Assembly (NCBI RefSeq): GCF_958299795.1
Contig: NC_133202.1
Location: 22,301,642-22,365,641 of the forward strand
Source: Porites lutea
Taxonomy: Eukaryota > Cnidaria > Anthozoa > Scleractinia > Poritidae
Length of the DNA: 64,000 bases
Direction: 5' to 3'
Shown here: positions 45,300 to 57,956 of the stretch, in pieces
Layout: every line of letters starts with the position of its first letter
How positions within the stretch are numbered: position 1 is the stretch's first letter
Notes under the pieces: generated by a model
Told to the model about the DNA's origin: nothing
The model's database searches: none
What the model saw: the letters and a program-made list of their open reading frames with translations, nothing else
Translations under genes and position numbers: made by a program

Positions 45300-46260
45300 C
45301 GTGAGATTGACTTAAAAAGAGTAAATACAGAAAAATAGTGTGATAAAAGAGACTTGTATAATTAATCAGGTCTGCGGATATGTCAGCAGAGAACAAGCAA
45401 ATATTTCAAGAGTAATCAAATTTTTTTAATTTCTCTTTGAACGATACGAAATGGGCCTTATATTTAATTTGATGATAGGTTGAAAGGCCTAAAGATACAG
45501 AACCGTCCTCATTTATTTTCTTTGCTTTAATTAAATACATCGGACTAAGTCGAGCACTTCCTTAGTTTACTTTAACGCCGACGTTTTGGGAAAATCTCTG
45601 ACAGAACAACTACAACTCCTCTTAAGCAAATACTTTATTTATACAAGGAATACTAAAATTTTCTATACGGTTTATAAGTTTAAGCCGTTGTGTGTGGAAC
45701 GAAATGATAATTATTCATTATTTTTTTCTAACAACGCTATTAAAACGACTTGATGAAAATAACAAAAAGGACTCCTATTGACACTTCATAAGAAATGAGC
45801 TCTGATTAGGATCAAACAACAGTCTAGTGGCTGAACAAAGAAGTGACAATCTCCAACATAAAATGGTGATAGCGGGGTGAGATCAGTTTATTATTAAAGT
45901 TTTTTCCCCCTGAATAATCAAGGCGATATTCTTAATATTCGCAAAGGTGGTATCAGCAGTGTATTAGCAATGTACACCTGTCGTTCAATGGGTTTTGAAC
46001 ATACTAAATCCCCTTAATCAACGTATTACAGTTCTAGATAACAAAACGTTTCACCTCCATTGTTGATTTGTAATTGTCAAAATGTTTTGTTCGTGGTAAA
46101 TTTCATCAAAATAAGGAAATCTTCAAATCATTAACCTTTTCTCTAGATATGAATTTTTTGAACGCCGGATTCACTCAAACAGTAACATCCTTTGCAACAT
46201 AAGGACGAAGAGCAGTATTTAAAAGTAAACTTCAAACCATACACAGAAAAATCCTTCTAC
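45300..46260. other. Intergenic region between the GPCR and CEP76
   Basis: About 1 kb of AT-rich DNA. I see no gene or repeat structure beyond short A/T runs. Confidence 0.5.
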
Positions 46261-46261
46261 T

Positions 46262-46267
46262 TTTATT
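46262..46267 (-). terminator. Candidate polyadenylation signal of CEP76
   Basis: AATAAA on the minus strand, about 140 bases after the CEP76 stop codon. Confidence 0.55.
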
Positions 46268-46406
46268 TACAGTTACGGAGTGTTTTGTGTACATCCTGTA
46301 CATCCGTGTTCAAATTATGTCAACACGTAATTGTAGCCTAGTTCGAGTTTGAAGGTTCATTACATTTTTGAAGTTCATTTAAGTACAATACAATGAATTG
46401 TTATGT

Positions 46407-49400
46407 CTACAAAATCGATCGATATCTGACAGCGAACATAATCCACACTGCACACGCGCTCTCAGGGTAAGTGAAAACTCGTACCCGGACTGCTAACCTC
46501 ACGTGATCTCCTCGACAGCAGATGATCTCTTCACATACCGGGGACCTGGAAATGAGACGCAATTCAATTAACTCTTTGTAAAGCCGTTTAAAGCACCTAC
46601 CTGCGGAGACAATTGAAAACACTTTGATTCTGGAAAGTACAAGAGTTTACATAGTACTATTACAGATCTTATGGCCTCAATAACAACAACCTCTGTTTGG
46701 TGACTATAAATCGTTACAACATTTCAAAGCTCAGGAATTTCTCATTTCCGTGATTCCCTTAGCCTCATCACCAAAGCGAGGCATAATGAACAACCATTCA
46801 TTTCAAAGCGAGTTGAATCTGCGTGTGAATAAAAGCGGACGGGCACCAAGACTCGCGTTTTAACAAAGATAAACAAACAAACAAACAAACAATTTTATCA
46901 TGAAAATCATACCAAGCAGGAGAAAAAGGACTGCACCCACTGCCAAATCAAAGGTTCTTAATCGACGCTAAGTCCCGTATCCACTTCCTCTCTCAATAAA
47001 GACTTTCAACTGGCGCCGCTCTGTATTATATTTCATAACTTTCCCCACCCCAGTTTTAGTCGCTTGTCGCTACTTTACATCCATCATTCAATGGTATTGC
47101 ACACAGTTAACTTAAAAATAAGAACCCTTTTCACTTAGATAAAAAGTGGTGTCTCCGAAGAGCTAAAGGTGTATAAGACTTCGAGTTTTCAAACAAATTT
47201 TCAAAATAGCAAAGAAAACCTTTCATCAGCCTTGGACTTAGGAGCTGTCCACACGTATCATGATATTTTTCTACATTTTAACCTTATATCCACAAGCACA
47301 CGGTGTTTTCGGGCACCCCAAAACGCACGTTTTCATTAACAGTCTTCACAGTGGAGATTTTCGAAAACGCCGGCTTCTCGTTTACGTGTGGGCAGGTGAA
47401 AAGGTTTTCGAATACATCATCTACCAATAGCACTACGCATGCTCTGTAAAGGATGCTATCGTATTTCGTGTGGACGGGTGAAAACGGTTTAAATACGCTA
47501 CGTGTGGACGCATACTGTTTGAAAACAACAACAACAACAAAAAGCCAGTAAGTTTTCAAAAACATCCCGATACTAGTTGATGGCAGTCTAGCTGGAACAC
47601 TCACCTGAGACAAGTAGCAAAAGCCCGCCGGGCATTGCGATGAACAAACTGTATGGGAAACCCTTTGAAAGTGTGTCCATCCGGTATAGCGCGTCTAATT
47701 GCTTGCTGGAACTCTTCATTTCCAGCCGAAACTCCTGTACAATGCTCCAACTCATACGCCGCAAGCGCTGGAGTGAGAATGTAACTTAATTCGTCATCCC
47801 AAGCAGTAATCAATCCAAGATCCTAAGAAAATAAAAAAAAGATAACAATAAAATAAATAGAACGTGAAAGATTTATTATCCTTAGATCAAGCTTTCCAAA
47901 GCGAACTGGTTCTCAGCTGTCTCCATCGAAGCTTAACTAGAGTGTGTACAACTGAAGTTAATTTTGTTACAGCTCGGGCTATTTTGCGCTAAGTTGGGAC
48001 GGCACGCGGTTAGGAAATTTCAAAAGATATTTATGACAGAGGATGATGTTTAACGAAGAGGTATAAAGCCCCGTTTTATGGAGAAAAGTTGTTAAGGGTC
48101 ACCCGCCTACTAGAGCTAACCTGGGTGAGCCAACTTTTCATACATTTCCTTACAAGACGCCTAACTAGATCACCCTTTTAAGATGGTACAGTCACTCTCC
48201 TAGCCGGGCCAATTTTTCTCCATATAAATACTTTAGAGAGGTTAAGCTTCACCTTCACGTCAAACAGAAAACGCGAAGTTGTACCACCTGACCAAGTTTC
48301 TAATTTACTTGTCGTTTTACTGTTCATTATTTCTACACATAAATTAGTAGTTTCACGCATTTTTTAATCCATAAAAACTGTTTTGAGCAGTTTTCATTTT
48401 CTATTTTGAGCAATTCCCAACTTGAATCTGACGTTTGCCGTTTGCCGTATACGTGAGGCTTAAACCCTCTTTTGGCTTGGCCAGCCGGGTCAACTCGGTC
48501 AAGGCGAGACAATCCGAGGATGCGCGAGCGCTCTTGGCTTGGGCAAAGGGGTCAAGTCAACTTTTTCTCGCTTAAGTTGACACAGCTGGGAGGGGGACCC
48601 TTCTAGTTGAGACAGGTTTTCGCCACCTAAACGGGACCTAACTCACATAAAAAAGAAACAAAACAAACCAACAACAACAACAACAACAACAACAAAACAG
48701 CAAAAACGTTCTGGCCTGAAGAATTCTCAAGAAAGAGTGACAGCTTTGTAAGTCATATTATTGTGTTTACAAGTAGTCTAGGAAGCATGACTGCCTTAAG
48801 AGGCCTTACCCTTCTATGATCCGTCACGAGGCTCCTCATCTCATACTCCATGTCATTGCTAACTAAGGCCGAGTCCACACTCGGTGGGTAGAGAGGCGGA
48901 AAGACTGGTCCTCTCGGCTGTGATAATGGAAAGAAAAACACATATTTAATTTAGACTCCCTCTCCCAGTTGTTCGAAGGCCGGTTAGCGCTAATCCGGTG
49001 TTAAATTTTAATCCGGGTGTCTCTTTCGTTTGTTTATAAGCTTTTTCTCGGAAAAATATTTCTTTTCTTTCCAGAAAAGCGAATCATCAAATCGTAAAAA
49101 AACGAGTTAAACTGAATTTGCTAGTTAAACTTTCATATCTGAATTCAAATTTCGCCCTAACCCTGCGTTATCTAAACCGAGCTTTCAACAAGCGGCCCAG
49201 GCTAAGCAAGACAAGATGGATAAATTACCGTTAAGCAATTACAGTCGAACCTCTCCGCAACGGTCACCATGGGGACAGAAGAAAGTGGCCATTGTGGAGA
49301 GGTTGCCGTTATGGGGAGGTAGGGGTGTAATATGACAATTTTTGTAAGGGAGTACAACATGTTGTAAGCTCAACATGTGCTAAGCTCATGCTTATTGTAT

Positions 49401-52400
49401 CCCATAATGATAACCCAATGATACACAATAATTATATGGAGAAACGCTACACAACGAACCAAAAAGGTGACGTGACACAACGAGCAAGGTTTGCGTAGGT
49501 ACATAATTAGATAGATAATTTATGCTAACTTCATGCAGCAGTATAAATGAAACACAAGCAAAATACGATTGCCGCAATTTATCAACCATGCGCCATACGG
49601 ATCAAATTTCATGACCATTCTTGACTTTTTCATTATTTTGGTAGTTTGGGAAAACTAAGCCGGTGACCCCTATTTTTTTGGATGACAACTTTTGGCATTA
49701 AGAAAAGGAAGATACACAGTGATTTAAAAAAAATTATTTGCAGGAGACTGTGGGGAAAATCGACTTAAAGTTTTCAATTTTCTTCGTCGATCTTGAAATG
49801 ACACAGTAGCTTCAGTGGGGTAAACATGATCCAAACGACGAAATATAGCCACGAAGATAAAGTGTGGTTAATTGTGGTAGCATTCTAGTTTACTATTTCT
49901 GTAGTTTTGCTAGTACTGAAAGTGTCATTGCTCTTCTAATCCCTGTCACGTTTCGTAATGCACATTTCCTTAGATTGTCCTCTTTAGAAATGAATTCAGC
50001 ACATGTGAAATGCGACGTTTGAACCGCGCGCTAACGATACGAATCTCGGCGTTTCTATAAGGAAATGTTTTTAATTAAAGTTCTTCATATCTTACCAGGA
50101 GTTTAGCTCCGCAAACTGATCTTATCGCTTCCTCACTCATACTCTTCCACCGAGCTTCGTTGTAAAGTTCAAAGAGACACATATCTACAGCATCTGCGGG
50201 CTAAAAAAAGAAAAAAATACAAATAAAACGATGGTGGTATTCACTTGAAAGAGTGAAAAAAAATCGATTGTGATAATCGCTTTCTACTTTAAATTTGCCG
50301 CCATTTTGACAGGTAATTTTTCTTAGTCTGACGTAGATTAAGGAAATATGAAATAAATTAAGGAACAGGTGACTTTAGATACAAGTAAACAAGTGCCGGT
50401 TTCCAAGGTGTCTGTCTTTGAGAGAGTTGATTACATTCTCGAAGTTGCTACATTTTTTTACAGATGAGATACCCAATTTGTGCAAAGTATTATGAATCAT
50501 ACAATAGATACTTGAGAGTTAGTTTTGGGCTGAGCCGTCTGCAAGTTTTATAATATCGATGTATTAAGATGTCTTCTCACCTGACTGTTGGCGTAGAAGG
50601 ATTGGTGATTGAACACACATCCCACTGTTTTGTAAGGGTGTTCAGGGCGTGACTGCTTCAAAGCAGGTGGATCATCGGGGTTCACTGGACGATGTGCATA
50701 CCTGTAAAACCACGTCAACTATAATGAACTTATTACAGGAGCAAGGGTGGAGCAGTGGTGAGAGCAATCGACTTCCACCAAAGTGGCCCGATTCAAATAC
50801 CGGCGTTGACGCCACAATATTATGAGGGATGAGTTTATTGTTGGCTCTCTTCCTTCCTCCGAGAGGTTTTTCTCCGGGTACGCCGATTTCCTCTTTCCTC
50901 AAAAACCATTTTTTCCAAATTACAATTCGACCAGGAATGAGGTAGACGAAGAATCACAAAGTGGATCTGGTATCTCTAAAAATCGTTATGTATTTTATTT
51001 ACTATAAACTATATTGATTTAAACTTCCAGTACCAGCCCTTACATTCAAGAACAAGCCATTTTATAGTTATGTGCTCAGTGTCCTGGCCTTTTAATAGAA
51101 GCGAGGCTGAAGGTGACCCTGTTTCTGTTACAAACCTGCCTGCTTTTCATGTACAAATTGTTATTCTAATGTGAACAAGCCTGTCAACATGATGATTTAC
51201 ATGTGAAAAACAGGAAGCTTTGTAAGCTTCGATTCAAGTTTCAATGCATGTCCATCCTTGCCATCCATAACAAAGGCAAAAGAAAATAGTTTAAAGAGGG
51301 TGGCGAGGGGACAAGCTTATTTTCGTGAAGCCGTGATCGACAATTTTTGGTGTCCGTGAATCGTGATTGAAGTGCACTCCGTGAACCGTGAACTGCCAAA
51401 TTTCTCTATACTGTACACGTACATTGAAGATGAATAAAAGAAATTAAATCGTCAATTTGGCCAAACGATCTTAACTAGCATCTGACGGCTTCATTTAACT
51501 TCACTTTTGACTCTTTTGATGTAACCTCACATTTCAGTGCGCTCAGACCCACCTACAGCTGGCTTCCCAAGAGAATTTATAGCCGCGTAGAGATCACCCA
51601 AACACGTGGCCGAGATCAAGTACACTATTTGTTTTGTGAGTCGTGACGAGACCCCCCGTTGCCCCTCCCTTTTAAATACCTATTTGGGGAGAAATATAGT
51701 CCTAAGTAACACAACTAAAAATTGACTCAAGAACCCCCCTCCCCCCGAGGAACCTTTCTTTCCAAAAACACCTGTTGTTTGAGTGCTTAAAATAACATAC
51801 AAGACCAATAAAGCTGGTGATCTACCATCATGCAATGTACATTGTACCTGTGTGCTGTTAAACTCTCCCAGAATGTAACTTCCCCCTCAGGGCTGATTGT
51901 CATGACCCATGTGTGTGCGGCACCTTTAGCCTTAGTGCCAACACAGACATAAGCATTGAGACCAAAACCAAGCAAGAGACTGCACAGTAAGACAGCATGA
52001 TCCTCGCAGTCCTTAAAACAAGATCAAAATTGATCAGTTTTCAATAAAATTAACTTTTTTGGTTCACTTTTTGTAATTTTGATGAGTGACTCATCTGAAG
52101 TTACTGGAGCAACGATTCAGATTTTGAAACAGTATATTCCTGCTTAGACTGACCTAGAGTGTAAAACTGTGTGTTATAATTATAATGAATGAACATCATA
52201 AGATCCACTTGAATTACACACAGTGATAACTGACGGTGTAAAGTGAACACCACATCAAGGGGACAGGGTCACACCCATCATTAAGCAGACACAAATGTCA
52301 GAATGTTCCACACTACACTTTTCATCAAATACTATTTTCTACATTGCTTATTACTTGGGCTTGTTAAGTGTTTTTACTCCCTACCCAACCCTTCCTTTGG

Positions 52401-55400
52401 TAAAAAGTGAGTGGATGTCACTCACAGGGTTGTCATGGTTACCTACTGCACTCAGCTTCAGCTTCTCAGACACCTCCCTCATGTTCATTTTTGTTGACGA
52501 ATTAAATCAGTTTAATTAATTATCCTCATTTTTTAAATTTTACTTACACCTTTTCCTTTGCACAGAAATGCATGTAAACTGCTCCACATTTCAACTTTTC
52601 CGCCACCCACAGAAGGCAAATGTTCATATCCCAGTAGACTAACAAATCTAGCAGCCTGGCGTGGACTGTCAAGTAATCGTCCAGCGCGAAGAGGACACAC
52701 AAATGAACACACAGGACGATTCGTTCCGCATTCATCCTGAGCAAAAATCTTTACAAGTCTGTTACTATGAGATGCACGAATCTGAAGAAACTCTCTCCAC
52801 CACTGCTTTGCATAAACTAAGAAAAGTCGCTCCCTCTCTGCTATTCTAGAGTGTTCTAATTTACCTTGAGCTGATATGACATCTTTTGTTAAAATCTGAA
52901 AATATATAAACAGTACATTGTTAAATAAAGAAGATCATCTCAGTTATAGACGCAACTTTTGCAGTTGTGTCTATAACTGCGATGATCTTCTTTCGTTTAA
53001 TTCTTCACCCCGCAGTACTCATATACGATTTTCATATATTCATAACTTCAATACAACTAGCAATAAACAATTCCCTAAAAGTATTTACTGCCATGTGGCA
53101 AATGATCAAGTGACAAGTCTGTGTGCCTTCATTGCACCTGTTGGAGCAAAAAATTTGCACCCTGGAAGTCTGTTTAGGGTTCTTTTGCAAGTTTGTCCTT
53201 TTTATGCGTCTATTTTCATTATTTATGTTATCATTTAGTCTTGTATAGATTAAATTTTCCATGGTCTCGCACAAGATTTCTGTATCCAGTCTTAATATTA
53301 GTATTTATTATTTTAATTTGTTTTGACTGGAAAACTGCCTGCTAAATTTAAGTTCAATAAATCACGGCATTCATTATGAGATCAGTTTTTTTTATCACAA
53401 CCAATCAGGATCTAAGTTAGTTGAACAATGCCCACTGTGAGGTGACCAATCACAGTCCTTTTCTAAGATCTTGGGAAACAGGAACAACAAAGGAAAGGGG
53501 AGACTTCTGCTTATAGCCTGACTATCATTTTATGCATCCGCCTTGAAAGGGACAAAATGACATTACCTGACTAAATCTTGGAATTATTTCAAATTTTACT
53601 TCTAATATTCCCATGGGCACTTTAGCTTCAGCACCAACCCCATTGATTTCAACAGAACATGTCAGACGTCCATTTGATGATGAAAGAATATCTCGCCATG
53701 CAAGGAAATGAGATGCAATGAGAGTGGTGTCACCAGATGGATCTGTTTTTATAAGGACTAGATGAATATTGTCTGACAATGACAGTAGAGCTGCTGTATC
53801 AGCCATTTTTCCACCATCCTTCTGTAGTTCCAGTAAAAAGCCTGCCATTGAAAATGTAACAGGAAAACTGACATTAACCAAAGCTGCACAGTTTCGGTAA
53901 TCATCAGGCCCCAGATTGTTCAAACATCGAATAGTACTATCGACCGGATATATCACTATCCACTGTATACAAATTTATTCAGTGGATGTACCGTTACCCA
54001 CCTTTTGAACAACTGGGGCCAGGTCATAAACAATAATAATACAGTCAAATCTCTATTAAGCAGCCATCTACCAATTTCTTGAAATTTTCCTTCCCATATT
54101 TACTGTAAACTTGACCTCTATTCAATGGTCACTTCTATAGATCAGACACCAAGGAGCTAATTTTATTGTAATAACATTTATTGTTACATTATACATGTAC
54201 ACTGTAAACAATCAATAAATGGCATATTTTTATTTTTTGACTCTAAGATAAAGAAAGCAAATCCAGTTTCTTTCACAGCTAATCAAATACAACATAACAT
54301 TGTAATCTGGGTATTGAATGTATATGTTAAAATTTTTTAACCTATGTTGATTCTCAATTTGCTTTGTCTTCTAGCCCTAATTATTGATGAATTAGGGCAA
54401 GGAGCAAAAGAAATTAAGAATCAACCTACATGTAGGTTAAAGAATTTTAACCCGAATTAATTTTGACCTGTAACATTTACAAGTCTCTCTCTTTATGTTG
54501 AATGAGGTTTTACATTGCTGACGATGTGCTTGATTATAAGGATGCTTGCCTTATGAAAGACTCCTCGGAAAATCCAAATACTTTTATCATATTTCGCCTT
54601 ACTGTTGTTGTAAACAACAAAAAAACATTGTAAACAGAGTGATCAATTTTTACCCTCTTGGTTCGTCAATTTCTGCCACATCACAGGCTTTTAAATTTTA
54701 GAAAATCTGTATTAAGCAGTCACCTGGCTAATTCCAGAGGGTGACTGCTTAATAGAGGTTTGACTGTAATGATAACAATAAATTTGTGCAATGGTTTAAT
54801 AAGCAAAACAACAACTCTGTTTGTACATCACTCTTGTAAATGACAAGGGGGTGCTAATTTAAGCTCATAATATGGTAAGATTACTTTTACTAAACATTAC
54901 TATAGACATATCTATTAAATAAATTTAACCCATTCACCCCTTCAGATTTTGCTGAAAACATGTTTTGAAGCTAATTGAGCCCTTTTAATAGCACTGTCGT
55001 GCTATTAAAAGCCAAAACTTACTACAAAGCCGTTTTTAGGTCATAGACTTTGTGGCCTTCTGATCCAGATGCAAAATATTAGCTTGTGAAGATCAGGCAT
55101 GCACAGAAATCTTTTACTGTTCGCTTTCTTTCCTACCCTCTTTTTTCGCTTTTCTTGTCCCATTTTTTCTTCTTTTGCTGGGCATTAAGATTGTAGGTGG
55201 GTAGTGGAACAAGATTTTCATGGCGATTTGCACCCCAATGTTACATGTTTATTTCCTTTTTCTCCGGTGTCCTTGACTGAATTGTGCTCATTCTGGTATG
55301 GTTTGAAAGATCTCTTCACTCTGCACAAGCTAGTGGTCAAGGTATGTCTGTTTCCTTGACCATTAAAACTGATGATGTCACAAGCAGTAGAAGGGACGGG

Positions 55401-57667
55401 GATCCATAGGGGGCGGTTACGGGTGGCTCAAGGGTGAATGGGTTTAATTTTCCCTAGAGGAGTATGTGCATTGGATTGTGCAAGAATATTTTTTTTTACT
55501 CATCTACCTTCACTTATATCAGGTTCACAGGCACAAGGAACAGGTCTTGATCTAAATCGCTGTCCTTTAAAATGAACATGTAGAGTAAAAGTAGATGTAA
55601 CTTTTCCTTGCATTGGTTCAGGATCCTGTAAATGCTCTAAGAATGCTTTTCCTCCAAGAATCTGAAGATACAGATACCTCTTGGTGGGATCAACTCCAAC
55701 TGTAAAATACAAGACATGACAATTTACATTTACAATATCAAGAGCTAGGAAATGGCTATAACTACAAAGGCTCATGGTCAGTTTGATCCTGAGCAAATCT
55801 CTATATACAAAGAAACAAATGCTGCTAGACTGTGTCAGAGTTTGGTTTACTTTAGGGGTTCAATAAAGCACCCTGTCCCAGATAAGTTGCTCCCAGATTA
55901 GTTGCCTATAAAGGTTTAATTCTAATTTTTTGATCAGCATCCTGGTCTCTTTCATACATGTAGTAATCTTTCATGGAACCAATATGTAGATAAAAAAAAA
56001 ACTGCGAAGGCTAATAGGGTTTTAGGGTTGGTTAAGAGGACTTGTAGGGACTTAAAGGTTATTGATACCATGAACACACTTTATTGTAGTCTTGTGAGAC
56101 CTTTATTAGAATATTCATGCGAAACTTGGAACCCTCGTACTAAACGTAACATTGATAAGTTGGAGGCTGTTCAGCGAAGAGCTACCAGATAGATCACTAG
56201 GTATGATGATGATCAGGATACTAGACTATCTAAGCTAAAATTGTTGTCATTATCTAATAGGAGGTTCACTAGAGATGTTACATTTTTTAATGTAATTAAT
56301 GGGCATTATGATATTGACATTTCAAATAAGCTTATTTTTGTAAGGACAGAAATACAGGTTATAACTTGAGGAAAAATGACACACAGGACCTTGTTCCAAA
56401 TTTTAGTAGAACTGATGGTTTTAAATATAGTTTTTTTAACCATGATGTAGATGAATGGAATAGTTTACCCAATCATATTAGAGAATCAAACAGTATTCCA
56501 ACTTTTAAAAGAAATATTTAAGGCTTTATTAAGGATAACTAGAACATTTATATTTCTATTTGTATATATTTTTCTTATATTTTAATTAGTGGGGGCATCC
56601 CTAGTATGGCGCATTGGTGCTTTTGGCTGTTTCCTTCTCCACAACTTTTCTTTTTTTCTTATAGTAGTGTTAGCTTATTTCATTTCATTATTAATTTTAC
56701 TTGTAATGTAGTGGAGTGAATCTGTAATAAATAAATGTATGGGTTCTTCCCTTCAGGGATGGGTCCCTTCGGGGTTGGGGGGACAGGGGGTTTGCTGGAT
56801 TCTGAGTGAACGAGGCAACAACCAACATACAGTCAGAGGTCAGGATAAAGAAAATTATTTACAGTCAAAACGACAAAACGTGAACACCTGAAATATTTCA
56901 GGAATGTTTATTGTGTTACAACAAAGATGTGAACATTTGAACTAGCCACAAAACTACAAACTAATTAACTTTCTTGCTTGCAGTGGGTTTCTTTTTTTCT
57001 CGCAACACAATAGCTTTCGGAAATATTTCTGGTGTTCATGGTTATCCCGGTGAGACTGTAACTTTATAAAGTGTTAGGTAGCAATTAGATATACAGCTAT
57101 ACAAGGCTGCATGTCCATGAACATGTATTAATATTTTAGTGGCTCGGTGCCTCGTCAGTCGAGGCTAGAGTCTTAAAAGGTATACATTTTAGTGGCTCGA
57201 CGGCAAGGTGGCTCTCCAGGATTGCCGAGCCACGAGCTAGTTGAATGATAAGGTCGTTTTATCCCACTGACGAGCCATGGCCACCGGGCACACGAAACTA
57301 AAAATGTAAGTAATATTCTGTGACTAAGTTATATATGCCGTCGTTCCAAATCAAATATATTTTGATTTGAAGTCGTTTTACCTCTTGTGGGAATTTCTTC
57401 CATAGCTTCTGCCCTTTTTCTGTCCTGTGGTCGTCTTCGTTCTCTTTCCAAACCTTCGAATTTTAGTGTGTTCATCACATCATCGACGATGCCTCTTTCC
57501 TTTAACGCACTCAACAAACCTGCTTCATCGAGCGCACCACTTTCACGATCGTCGCCTCTGAAAGATTCACCTACGCATTCCTTAATCCGAGAATGAACAT
57601 TCATTTGTGATAGATGGTTGTGAATGATCTGTTTTAGTTCTTGAACCTTTTCCGTAGGAAGAGACAT
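46407..57667 (-). CDS. CEP76: Centrosomal protein CEP76, complete, ten exons
   Basis: CEP76 restrains centriole re-duplication at the centrosome in vertebrates. Ten exons read in frame to 651 residues (human 659): 57382-57667, 55508-55699, 53567-53841, 52548-52895, 51848-52011, 50581-50701, 50096-50200, 48810-48917, 47605-47822 and 46407-46545. All introns are GT-AG. The N-terminus MSLPTEKVQELKQII matches the family. A C2-like region (about 100-260) holds MADTAALLSLSDNIHLVLIKTD. A transglutaminase-like region (about 290-460) holds YAKQWWREFLQIR, NRPVCSFV, DCEDHAVLLCSLLLGFG, AHTWVMT and FWESLTAHR. The end holds SAGNEEFQQAIRRAIPDGHTFKGFPI and CEEIICCRGDHVRLAVRVRV. Exon 4 is read without a split after QILTKDVISAQ, since the frame continues as GKLEHSRIAERERLF. 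It faces TRIP13 across 289 bp. Confidence 0.96.
46546..47604 (-). other. CEP76 last intron
   Basis: No gene. Around 47230-47530 the sequence has repeated GTGTGGACG / TCCACACGTA and GAAAACG motifs in both directions, typical of a worn inverted-repeat element. Confidence 0.45.
48670..48700. repeat. (CAA)n microsatellite
   Basis: About nine ACA/CAA units within the intron between CEP76 exons 8 and 9. Confidence 0.85.
48918..50095 (-). other. CEP76 intron between exons 7 and 8
   Basis: Mostly featureless. At 49246-49320 TACAGTCGAACCTCTCC is followed by an internal inverted repeat (CCTCTCCGCAACGG / TGGAGAGGTTGCCG), which looks like one end of a pogo/Tigger-type element. Confidence 0.4.
50740..50950 (+). 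mobile_element. tRNA-derived SINE in a CEP76 intron
   Basis: A-box-like GGAGCAGTGGTGAGAGC and B-box-like GATTCAAATACC are spaced as in a tRNA. They are followed by a body with GAGAGGTTTTTCTCCGGGTA and TCCTCTTTCCTCAAAAACCA, a SINE body type that I associate with anthozoan genomes. It lies antisense to CEP76. Confidence 0.65.
52927..53040. repeat. Hairpin repeat related to 4832-5163
   Basis: GAAGATCATCTCAGTTATAG and its near-exact inverse form a hairpin around ACGCAACTTTTGCAGTTGTG. It is followed by the same TTCTTCACCCC flank and TCATATATTCATAACTTCA stretch as after 5163. It lies in the CEP76 intron between exons 3 and 4 and has no tRNA-like part. Confidence 0.75.
53907..54021. mobile_element. 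Palindromic MITE (GGCCCCAG ends)
   Basis: The arms run from GGCCCCAGATTGTTCAAA to the inverse TTTGAACAACTGGGGCC, with inner arms ATCCACTG / CAGTGGAT. It lies 65 bp upstream of CEP76 exon 3 (in the sense of the gene). Confidence 0.65.
54042..54766. mobile_element. Tc1/mariner- or pogo-like MITE, TA target
   Basis: The ends are CAGTCAAATCTCTATTAAGC and, reversed, CAGTCAAACCTCTATTAAGC, with TA on each side (54040-54041 and 54767-54768). The 725-bp body has no transposase and contains another palindrome at about 54340-54450 around GCCCTAATTATTGATGAATT. It lies in a CEP76 intron. Confidence 0.8.
54925..55447. mobile_element. piggyBac-like MITE, TTAA target
   Basis: CCCATTCACCC ends in inverted orientation are each joined to TTAA (54925-54928 and 55444-55447). 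The 515-bp body has no gene. It lies 60 bp from CEP76 exon 2. Confidence 0.8.
55985..56745 (+). mobile_element. CR1-like LINE 3' fragment in CEP76 intron 1
   Basis: One frame reads VLGLVKRTCRDLK, then YCSLVRPLLEYSCETWNPRT and LEAVQRRATR. That is the usual end of the reverse-transcriptase ORF of CR1-like LINEs. A stop follows RATR and the frame shifts near 56340. The 3' end is AT-rich with AATAAATAAATG. It lies antisense to CEP76 and is 5'-truncated and dead. Confidence 0.85.
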
Positions 57668-57956
57668 GGTTGTTTTCGTTTGAAATATGGCGCCGATGGC
57701 GCCCAGGTTCCGGAAACGGAAACTGCGCACAATTAGTTTTGCGCTTACATTTTTTTTTGAAAGCCGCTGCTTCATGATACTGTTTTTCTTGCCTGCGCGT
57801 GCCAACCGTAATTTCACCGCTGTTATTTTACCACGGGCTCATTTCTTCTTGGCGCAAAATTTGAACTTAAAGCAGAATTTGCGGAAATTTATGACAATAT
57901 GGTCAAGAAGTCTGTAATAAGTTTGAATGACTCACATTGTTAACTGAATTGTTGTT
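57668..57956. promoter_or_regulatory. Divergent CEP76/TRIP13 promoter with CDE/CHR-like element
   Basis: The start codons of CEP76 (-) and TRIP13 (+) are 289 bp apart. At 57851-57865 lies GGCGC-AAAA-TTTGAA. A GGCG-type CDE exactly four bases before a CHR (TTTGAA) is the arrangement that the DREAM/MuvB complex uses to time G2/M genes in vertebrates. Further GC-rich sites are GGCGCCGATGGCGCC (57689-57703), an ETS-like CCGGAA (57710-57715) and E2F-like TTTTGCGC (57737-57744). That both genes share this control is inference. Confidence 0.6.

Noticed and set aside
57687-57917. 76-codon plus-strand frame in the shared promoter
   Set aside because: It lies opposite the 5' region of CEP76 and ends before the TRIP13 start. 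It has no family similarity, and the interval is better explained as a divergent promoter.
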